The notes under the pieces: generated by a model
Databases searched by the model: none
Seen by the model: the letters and a program-made list of their open reading frames with translations, nothing else
What the model was told of the DNA's origin: nothing
Made by a program: the position numbers and the translations under genes
Assembly (NCBI RefSeq): GCF_900155365.1
Contig: NZ_LT699742.1
Location: forward strand, 1-64,000
DNA length: 64,000 bases
Source of the DNA: Collinsella bouchesdurhonensis
GTDB taxonomy: Bacteria; Actinomycetota; Coriobacteriia; Coriobacteriales; Coriobacteriaceae
Direction of reading: 5' to 3'
Shown: positions 54,671 through 61,710 of the stretch, in pieces
Position numbering within the stretch: the stretch's first letter is position 1
Layout: each line of letters begins with the position of its first letter

Positions 54671-56203
54671 TTAGTTCTTACGGCCCTTAAGCACAGCGAC
54701 ACCAGCAGCGATGCAAATAACGGCCACAACCGCAACTCCACCGATGATGATCATGGAGTTGTCGCCCGTCTTGGGTAGGGATCGACCAGTAGGCTTCTTG
54801 CCCGTCTGGGTCTTGTCGGCAGGCTTGTTGTCGGCAGGCTTGTCGGAAGGCTTGGGCGCGGGCTCGTCCTTCTTCCACTGGGCGTAGAGCGTTACCGGGG
54901 CGGAAAGCTCGACCTTCGCGCCAGCCTCGTAGCTCGTGCCGGAACCGTCTGCAGCCGTGTTCCAGCCTACGAAGGAATAGCCCTTGCGCACCGGCTTATC
55001 GGCCGTGACCTCAGTCTCGGTAACGTGCTCGACGGTAGCGAAATCGACAGTTTGCTTATCCTCGGAGCCGTTCAGGTCGTAGGCGAGGTCGTAGGCCTTC
55101 TCCTCGACCGGGTCCTTGGTATAGCCGCAGTACTTGCACTTAGGGGTTCCCGTACGAGTCCAAGTACCGGCATTGTCAGAGGCCCACTCGGTGTAGGTGA
55201 CATCGTAGGCCTTGTCGTGCTCGCCGTCGGTGTAGGAGTGGGTCTTCATCTCGCCTTTGGACGTCTCGCCTTTTTTGGACCACACGAGAGTGCCGTCAAT
55301 GTAGACATCGGTGCGGCCGGTGTCGTTGCCCGACTTGCCACCAAAGCCAAAGAGCTGCGAGCAGGTAGTGATGTCGCGCGCATCCTTAGCATAGTTACCG
55401 GTAAAGTTAACCGTATTGGTACCGGTAATGTTGAGGATGTACTTGAAGTCCCCCATATTAGAGTCGTTGATGTTCAAAGCTTGCTTGTGGAATAACCAGC
55501 TGGTTTCCGAGTTGAACGTACAGTCGTTAACATTGACGATGATGTTGTTCTTGCCGGCACCGTAATCGGTGTAGACGTTGATGACCTTACCGGTTGCGTT
55601 AAAGGTGCACGTGTCAAACGTCATGGTAGGGGAGCTGTAGGTCCACAAGGAATAGTCTCCACCAGGGGCGTTGAACGTAGTGTTGTTGAACACCGCGGTC
55701 TTATAGCCCCAGTAGAACGTCTTGCCTTCAACGATGCAGTTATCGACAACGGTGTTGTCGATGCGGATGAAACCAAGGTAGTTCGCATGGGCAGAAAGCA
55801 TCTTCATGTTCTTGAACGTAACGGTGCCGGCGCCGTCAAACGAATAGTCGCCGTTGTACTCGGTAGTTTCGTGCTTTGGATCGGGAACCTCGGGACCAAT
55901 GCGCCACGATGTCTTATCGGTACCGGAACCCTCAAACGTAAGATCCTTGCCCTTGGTGTGGCCCTCGGAGCTCACCTTGTAGAGCGTATAGTTACCCTCG
56001 GGGAGCAGGATGGTCTCACCGCTTTTGGCATCAGCGGTAGCGGTGGCAAGATTCTCGTAGGTCGCGCCCGTCTCCTTATTGGTAATCTTGGTGACAGTCG
56101 CTCCGTCGGCATATGCTGGTGCAACAAAGGCGCCCAACGAAAACGCCAACGCACATGCCACTATGGCGATGGAGCGGACCCCCGCCCGCATCAGTTGTTT
56201 CAT
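54671..56203 (-). CDS. LPXTG-anchored surface protein with beta-helix and InlB-type repeat
   Basis: The 510-residue protein has a signal peptide (to about AYA, residue 33) and a right-handed-beta-helix-like middle with repeating FDxC/TFN steps (TMTFDTCTFNATGK, NVNDCTFNSETS). A Listeria-Bacteroides repeat follows (GYSFVGWNTAADGSGTSYEA). The Pro/Lys/Asp-rich wall-spanning segment ends in the sorting signal LPKTG (476-480), hydrophobic segment and KGRKN tail. Adhesion or glycan binding is plausible but unproven. The ATG at 56203 follows GGAG; the TTG two codons upstream is less likely. Confidence 0.9.
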   Translation of the reverse strand: MKQLMRAGVRSIAIVACALAFSLGAFVAPAYADGATVTKITNKETGATYENLATATADAKSGETILLPEGNYTLYKVSSEGHTKGKDLTFEGSGTDKTSWRIGPEVPDPKHETTEYNGDYSFDGAGTVTFKNMKMLSAHANYLGFIRIDNTVVDNCIVEGKTFYWGYKTAVFNNTTFNAPGGDYSLWTYSSPTMTFDTCTFNATGKVINVYTDYGAGKNNIIVNVNDCTFNSETSWLFHKQALNINDSNMGDFKYILNITGTNTVNFTGNYAKDARDITTCSQLFGFGGKSGNDTGRTDVYIDGTLVWSKKGETSKGEMKTHSYTDGEHDKAYDVTYTEWASDNAGTWTRTGTPKCKYCGYTKDPVEEKAYDLAYDLNGSEDKQTVDFATVEHVTETEVTADKPVRKGYSFVGWNTAADGSGTSYEAGAKVELSAPVTLYAQWKKDEPAPKPSDKPADNKPADKTQTGKKPTGRSLPKTGDNSMIIIGGVAVVAVICIAAGVAVLKGRKN

Positions 56204-56513
56204 ATCCAATCACTCCAACCACTCTTTTGCATGCTAAACATGGCATATTACGCCGCGCATATTCGCATGACATTTATATATCAAGGTCATTTTGCCACAG
56301 AATATGCCGCAAGGTGTCGCGACAATCAAGTGTGACCGCTCATTTTGCGGCCATTTCCCTATCGCTTGTAGTTTTGCCACGTTTGTTGTGCAAAAAGGTG
56401 CAAAAAACGCCTCCCCCGGCGCATCTCAAAGACCCGCGTGCGAAACTCTGATTCGAAGCCCAAAACCTCCCAAACCCAGCAGCCGCCTTGAGAGCCATAG
56501 CAAATGGAGGAAC
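56204..56513. other. Spacer upstream of the second LPXTG gene
   Basis: No gene is seen. On the minus strand TTGATA (56279-56284) and TATGCG (56256-56261), 17 bases apart, are a possible promoter for the LPXTG gene. Confidence 0.35.
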
Positions 56514-56831
56514 CTAGGAGATGAGCCCCGCCCTTCGCGCGGCTTCGATGACCCCATCGCCGCTCTTGGTAACGCAATAGGTGTTTTCAAGCTGACCACC
56601 GTTCTTCATGCGGTTGGCTCTCACCGTCAGATAGCCCGCCTCCTCGCACGAAGCAAGGGCACGACGCGCGGTGTCGAGGCTCACGTCCAGCTCGTCTGCA
56701 AACGAACGAATCGACGCGCTCACGCCATGGCTCGATGCCCCACTGCACTTTTTTACCAGTGCCAGCACATGAACGTCCCGATCACGAACTACGATATCGA
56801 CGGGTACCGTGAGCGTTACTTTCCTAGACAT
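56514..56831 (-). CDS. Small winged-helix DNA-binding protein
   Basis: This 105-residue protein has a helix-turn-helix core (SFADELDVSLDTARRALASC) followed by a wing (GYLTVRANRMKNGGQLENTYCVT). No effector domain is attached. It is probably a local transcription regulator; its targets may be the neighbouring LPXTG or CmpB-like gene. GAGGAG precedes the ATG. Confidence 0.75.
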   Translation of the reverse strand: MSRKVTLTVPVDIVVRDRDVHVLALVKKCSGASSHGVSASIRSFADELDVSLDTARRALASCEEAGYLTVRANRMKNGGQLENTYCVTKSGDGVIEAARRAGLIS

Positions 56832-57443
56832 GCGTCACTCCTCAGCTGCGTTTTGGCCGCCATCCAACATGCTGCAAAACCCCGAGGAGCGAGAGGACGA
56901 TTCAAGGTGGCGTCTGCCAATCGACCCATAAAAAGCAATTGGTCTAGAGAAATCGTTGAGCTACAGGTCGATTTTGAAGACCCCTCCCCCCCGTTATTTA
57001 ATTCGACGGTTATCATGCGGCCGACCACCGACCCTTCTCGCCCAACGTACTTGTATGCACGTTCTATGTAACATTCCTGTGTCGCCTTTTGTGATTTTAG
57101 TACACTGATGTATGATTTTTAATTTTTAGTCGGCGAGTCGCGACGCCGCCTCGGTAAACGCCTCGGTAAAAATGCAAAGGGGCGTTGTCCCCTTTAGAGG
57201 GCTGCTGGTTTCGTACCGATTTGCAAAATGCCACTTCATCGCTAGCGCACATGCAATTAGGCCGCAATATCAAACGGACACGGCGGCATTTATTTAGCCA
57301 TCCCCCAGTCGCAATTGGTACATAATCTTCATATAATAGCAATCGGTACACTACCCTTATGCAACCCGCGCACACCGCACGGAGCGCTACCTTAGATGAG
57401 CTACCATATGATTCAGGTTTGATTGAAACAAAAAGGAGCGCTT
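56832..57443. other. AT-rich spacer with repeated GCAAnyGGTAC motifs
   Basis: No convincing gene is seen. GCAATTGGTACA (57311-57322) and GCAATCGGTACA (57339-57350) are 28 bases apart, on either side of a TATAAT at 57332-57337, and an inverted copy (CGTACCGATTTGC, 57212-57224) lies further upstream. The TATAAT would give a start near 57344 for the CmpB-like gene. AAAGGGG / CCCCTTT at about 57176-57195 is a small hairpin. Confidence 0.5.
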
Positions 57444-58697
57444 ATGGCGCGCAATATGCTTGATCCAAAAATCGTCACCGAATCGGAAATTCGAGAGCTT
57501 CCCCTCTTCATTAAAATCTACGGCGGACTCTGCATCACCTCCGGTGTCATCTCGATTCCGGTCTACCTGATGTTCTTTGGCTACATTGCCCAGCAACTCA
57601 TTCAAAACCCCGACACCGTGACCATCGGTGCAAACCCACTTGTAGCCCTTGTCATCGCCATCGTCGGTATCTCGTTTGCCGTACTCGACACCGTGGGCCT
57701 TATCGTTTTTGGCATCTCGCTCATCAAGAATCGCAGACGCCACGCTGCACGCTGGTCATACGCGCTTATCGTCGTCACCATCATTCAGATCATCATCGAT
57801 ATGATGCTTAGCGGTATCGGGTCGCATCTCATCCGACCTGCCGTACAGCTTGCGATTCTCATCGCCCTCTCAATCACCGTCGACCCATCGCTTCGCCAGG
57901 AGCGCGAGCTGCAGCGTCGCCTGCGCAACATGATCAATCGCGAGGCCGCACGCGATGCCATGCTTGGCCGTGACGAGACAGGCGAGGGGTTCATTCGCCT
58001 CAACTTCTTCAATCTGTTCTGGGTATTTGTCGCATGTAGCGTTATTGGCCTGGTGCTTGAGACCATCTGGCATATGGTTGTGGTGGAGCCGGGTGTTTAT
58101 CAAGATCGAGCCGGCCTCCTCTTTGGCCCGTTCTCGCCTATCTACGGTTTTGGCGCCCTGCTCATGACGGTGGCGCTCAACCGCTTTTATAAAAAGAACC
58201 CGATCATCATCTTTATGGTGAGTGCATGCATCGGAGCGCTTTTCGAAGTGGCCGTCGCCTGGTTCTTGCAGATATCGTTTGGTGTTGTTGCCTGGGACTA
58301 CAACCACATGCGCCTCTTTGGCATGCCCGACCCCATCGCCGTGCTCTTTGGCGGCCGCACCTGCACGATGTTCGCTGGCATCTGGGGCTGCCTGGGTCTC
58401 GCATGGATTCGCGTGCTCTTGCCGCGCTTGCTCAAGCTTATCAACCGCATCCCCTGGACCTGGCGCTATTCGCTTACGTCCATCTGCACGCTTCTCATGC
58501 TTATCGACGGCGTCATGACCCTGCAATCGCTCGACTGCTGGTTCGAGCGCGTAAGCGGCCTCACCCCGCAAACGCATATCGAACAGTTCTATGCCGCTCA
58601 TTTTGACGACGATTACATGCAGCATCGCTTCCAAAGCATGACGATCACGCCGCAGGATACCAGTCGCGTGCTCAGCGCCGAAGACAGTGCCGCCTAA
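57444..58697 (+). CDS. CmpB-like putative ABC-transporter type IV membrane protein
   Basis: The 417-residue protein is polytopic. Its second half has the features of the CmpB/type IV putative transporter family, PFSPIYGFGALLMTVAL, GALFEVAVAWFL and DPIAVLFGGRTCTMF. About nine membrane segments are visible: four before residue 145 and the rest between 190 and 370. The C-terminal 50 residues are soluble. The function is not known. AAAAGGAG lies five bases before the ATG at 57444, overriding a TTG seven codons earlier. Confidence 0.88.
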   Translation: MARNMLDPKIVTESEIRELPLFIKIYGGLCITSGVISIPVYLMFFGYIAQQLIQNPDTVTIGANPLVALVIAIVGISFAVLDTVGLIVFGISLIKNRRRHAARWSYALIVVTIIQIIIDMMLSGIGSHLIRPAVQLAILIALSITVDPSLRQERELQRRLRNMINREAARDAMLGRDETGEGFIRLNFFNLFWVFVACSVIGLVLETIWHMVVVEPGVYQDRAGLLFGPFSPIYGFGALLMTVALNRFYKKNPIIIFMVSACIGALFEVAVAWFLQISFGVVAWDYNHMRLFGMPDPIAVLFGGRTCTMFAGIWGCLGLAWIRVLLPRLLKLINRIPWTWRYSLTSICTLLMLIDGVMTLQSLDCWFERVSGLTPQTHIEQFYAAHFDDDYMQHRFQSMTITPQDTSRVLSAEDSAA

Positions 58698-59063
58698 ACC
58701 CCAGGCCGCTCGTGCGACAATAGTCCATGTGACAAAAGTCCTCAGAGTTGTTTTGTCACCTGTGTCGATGGCGCAGGGTCCATCGCGCTGGTTTGACTCG
58801 GGATCCGGACCAAACGAGTGGCGGTTATTCATTCGTTTGCGGATGAATGGCGGCTTTTGAATCGTTTTTGGGCTCCATGCAGCGTCCAATTGCACGTTCT
58901 TCCGCCACTCATTTCAAAATGCACGTTCTTCCGCCACTCATTTCGCAATCTTGGCAGTTCCGGAAAACGAACGCGCCCCACATTGCCCATCGTCACGTAT
59001 CGCCCATCGCACCACGCCGCCTATCGCCCAACATTGTTCATGATCATCGCTCGGCAAACGTTC
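58698..59063. other. Repeat-bearing spacer after the CmpB-like gene
   Basis: No gene is seen. GTGACAAAA and TTTTGTCAC form an inverted repeat at about 58731-58759, related to the dispersed TGACAAAA/TTTTGTCA element. The 29-bp repeats lie at 58886-58943, and a looser GAGTGGCGG copy lies near 58816. Confidence 0.55.
58886..58943. repeat. Pair of 29-bp repeats (copy 2, inverted)
   Basis: Two tandem 29-bp units (58886-58914 and 58915-58943) read in the minus direction as AAATGAGTGGCGGAAGAACG followed by GTGCATTTTG or GTGCAATTGG. They match the pair at 31282-31339, 27.5 kb away, in opposite orientation. Confidence 0.75.
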
Positions 59064-59097
59064 AAAAAACGGAGATGCGCTTTGCAGCACATCTCCG
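59064..59097 (-). terminator. Terminator of the sortase gene
   Basis: CGGAGATG (59070-59077) pairs with CATCTCCG (59090-59097) and is followed on the minus strand by six U residues. It lies 165 bases past the sortase stop. Confidence 0.75.
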
Positions 59098-59261
59098 AAA
59101 GTAGACGAGTGGCCCAAAACGTGGGCATCCTCGATTCAAAATCCCAGTTCGCCGCGACGAGGGCTTGCGCGCGTGCGCCGACACGACATCGCGGGGAAAT
59201 CGGTGCAAAATGCGAAACCCGTCGACGGCTTGCGCGTGCGAGGGCGCGGCGGCAAAGTGCC

Positions 59262-60905
59262 CTAGTTTGAAGAGCTCTGTCCCTCGGCGCGCGGCTGTGC
59301 CTCCACAACCGTGCACACCATGGCGGCTCGCGTGGTACGCGGGATAATCTCGCCCGCACAGGTCACGAGCGTAAGAACCTGTTTTGCCTTCTTGACATCT
59401 TCCCCCGCGGTGCTCGACTTCGCCTTTGCCTGGCCAAGCATATCTTCAAGATACGCGGTGAGCGTCTTATCGGACGCGTCGAAGTTAGTGCGGCGGGCGT
59501 CGACATAGGTGTCCTCGACCTGCGCGGTAAACATCGGCTTGAGCACATAGGTGGTATCGCGCGTGATGTAGTACACCTTGCCGATTTTGTCGAAATCACC
59601 CTGATTGAGGGTATTGTCAATTGCCTTGAACATAGAGCCGTCGTTCATATGATGGCCGTAAATGGTGGTTTGCTCGTCCACCAAGCCCGGAGCCGTATCG
59701 TCCATGTCCATGAAGATGGTGCCCGAACCATTGCCCGAAGCATCAAAAAGCCTGCTCAGATATGTTGTATTGTTGCTAGTCTGGACCACGGGGTAATTGA
59801 TCACCGTGCCCGGGACATAAATCCAGCCCACAATATCCGGATTGATCTGCGCCAAGGCGTTGAAGTCCACGCTGGGCACCTCATCGCCTTCATCGCCCTT
59901 GACGGCATACTGCTCAAGTTGCTTATAGCATGATTGCGCCTCTTGATAGCCCAGCTGAGCCTTGATGAACAGGCCTCCGGCAACCAGCAAAAGGGCTATA
60001 CCCACAATAATGAAGATGAGAGGCAGTATCTGCTTTTGCTTGCGCGGGGGACGATTATCACCGCGACCGCCTTTGGCTCCACGCTCCGGAGTGCGAGGCG
60101 GCACAGAACCGCCGGCGCGGACCGGGCGCGGCTGCTTTGCGGAAGAGTGATGCGTGGAAGCGGCAACCACAGGGGCAATTCCCTTCGGGGATGTCATCTG
60201 GTTTTGTGAGGTCCGAGGTGTCTGCACGGGAATCCGAGCAGTAACAGCTGCGGCGCCATGGGGAGCCGGCGCGGTGGCGGGAGACACGGAACACACGGCA
60301 GGCGCGACATGCGCCGGCATCTCTTCTGGCTCGGCAATCTCGGGATGATACGCAAAGGGGTCAAAAGCCGGAGCCTCTGCAGGAGCGGATGCCGGGGGCT
60401 TTACCTGCGGAGACTGCGAGGCAGCACGTGCCGAAGAAGCCGACGCCGTCGTGCGCAGAGCGGGTTGCTTTGCAGCGCGGGATACCGTAGCCGGAGCCGC
60501 CGCAGGCGAAGCGATTGGCTGCATGGCATGCGTGACAGAGGCCGCGTTTGCCGCTACCGCGCCGGCAGACGATGCACCGGACGTGCCGCGCGCGGCCGCA
60601 ATGCGCATGAACTCAGCGGTCTCCCAAGCAGAAGGATTACTCGCCGATGTAGATGAGCGCGTCGGAAGCGTCACGGGCTTGGGTGCGATCTGCGCCGCCA
60701 CCTGCGTGGCAGAAGGCTGCTCGGCCTTGGGCGACGTCGCAAAGCGCGCGCCCACAGGACGAGGCGTCCATGCAGGCTCGAAGGCGTCTGCCGCAGCCTT
60801 TGGATCGGGCGTGGCCGAAGAAGCAGCCGGGGCGGATCCAAAATGCGAGCCGGCCTTTACCATGCGCACACGCGACTGCCCCGCCACATGACGGCCACCC
60901 GGCAT
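59262..60905 (-). CDS. Class B sortase with long N-terminal cytoplasmic extension
   Basis: The sortase domain (about residues 330-547) has class B features: IVGWIYVPGTVINYPVVQ, catalytic His in IYGHHM, Cys in LTLVTC and Arg in TTRAAM. A single membrane segment (about 293-314) precedes it. Unusually, some 290 residues of Ala/Pro/Ser-rich, mostly uncharged sequence come first and would lie in the cytoplasm. Class B enzymes typically anchor a specific substrate, for example iron-acquisition proteins with NPQTN-like signals; the two proteins nearby carry LPXTG, so its substrates are uncertain. The ATG at 60905 follows GAGGAGG by about four bases; ATGs up to 60953 are possible. Confidence 0.88.
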   Translation of the reverse strand: MPGGRHVAGQSRVRMVKAGSHFGSAPAASSATPDPKAAADAFEPAWTPRPVGARFATSPKAEQPSATQVAAQIAPKPVTLPTRSSTSASNPSAWETAEFMRIAAARGTSGASSAGAVAANAASVTHAMQPIASPAAAPATVSRAAKQPALRTTASASSARAASQSPQVKPPASAPAEAPAFDPFAYHPEIAEPEEMPAHVAPAVCSVSPATAPAPHGAAAVTARIPVQTPRTSQNQMTSPKGIAPVVAASTHHSSAKQPRPVRAGGSVPPRTPERGAKGGRGDNRPPRKQKQILPLIFIIVGIALLLVAGGLFIKAQLGYQEAQSCYKQLEQYAVKGDEGDEVPSVDFNALAQINPDIVGWIYVPGTVINYPVVQTSNNTTYLSRLFDASGNGSGTIFMDMDDTAPGLVDEQTTIYGHHMNDGSMFKAIDNTLNQGDFDKIGKVYYITRDTTYVLKPMFTAQVEDTYVDARRTNFDASDKTLTAYLEDMLGQAKAKSSTAGEDVKKAKQVLTLVTCAGEIIPRTTRAAMVCTVVEAQPRAEGQSSSN

Positions 60906-60970
60906 AGCGCCTCCTCTATCGGTATGTGCCATATCGGCCATGCTCTTCCCCATTTCTCACGATGTCGAGT

Positions 60971-61435
60971 TTAAGCCTCGGCCATCTCGCGCTTCATGTT
61001 CTCGATCACCGTACGATACTCGGGCATCGTGGCACCCAGAATCTGGGTGGCAAAAATCGCCGCATTCTTGGAACCGTTGATGGCAACGCAGGCAACCGGC
61101 ACGCCAGAGGGCATCTGCACCATCGAGAGAAGCGAGTCAAGGCCGCCAAGATCGGAGGTCTTCATGGGCACACCGATGACAGGCAGCGGCGTGAAGGCGG
61201 CAACAACGCCACCCAGATGAGCAGCCTTGCCAGCCGCAGCGATAATCACCTTGATACCGCGATCGGCCGCAGTAGCTGCCCACTCATGCACCTTGTCGGG
61301 AGTGCGATGCGCCGAAGCGATAACCAGCTCGTACGGGACGCCCAGGCGTTCGAGCTCCGCAGTGCATCCCTCCATGGTAGGAAGATCGGACTTAGAACCC
61401 ATGATGATACCGACAACGGGCGTTTTCTCTGCCAT
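60971..61435 (-). CDS. purE: N5-carboxyaminoimidazole ribonucleotide mutase
   Basis: This 154-residue class I PurE converts N5-CAIR to CAIR in purine synthesis. It has IIMGSKSDLPTM, the loop ASAHRTPD (active-site His) and GKAAHLGGVVAAFTPLPVIGVP. The ATG at 61435 is seven bases past GGAGG; the longer frame has no family similarity. It is apart from the purFMN operon, next to carB. Confidence 0.96.
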   Translation of the reverse strand: MAEKTPVVGIIMGSKSDLPTMEGCTAELERLGVPYELVIASAHRTPDKVHEWAATAADRGIKVIIAAAGKAAHLGGVVAAFTPLPVIGVPMKTSDLGGLDSLLSMVQMPSGVPVACVAINGSKNAAIFATQILGATMPEYRTVIENMKREMAEA

Positions 61436-61578
61436 ATACATGCCTCCAGATTGAGAGCGGCCGCGCGAATATCCGCGCCCCTTAACTACAACGTGTTCAG
61501 TATAGACGCGCCAAGCGATGTCGGGCAGATTGCCGTAGCTTTTCCCCAATCGTCCCCGCAAAAGCGTCTGTTATGCAA

Positions 61579-61616
61579 CGGCGAGAACCCGCGTTTATGC
61601 ACGAGTCCTCGCCGTC
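61579..61616. other. Hairpin downstream of carB
   Basis: ACGGCGAG (61579-61586) pairs with CTCGCCGT (61609-61616), and the inner stem continues imperfectly. There is no U-run on the minus strand, so it is a possible mRNA-end structure rather than a clear terminator. Confidence 0.4.
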
Positions 61617-61710
61617 ATCGTAGCGCCCAGCAAGGGTGCCTTACTTATTGAGTCACGATGCGATCATCGACGCCGGCGTCGGTCAATCTCAGATGCGCAC
61701 GACCGATACC

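Noticed and set aside
57097-57375. Possible 92-residue gene on the minus strand
   Set aside because: The region is AT-rich promoter-like spacer, the frame has no ribosome site, and the peptide has no recognisable pattern.
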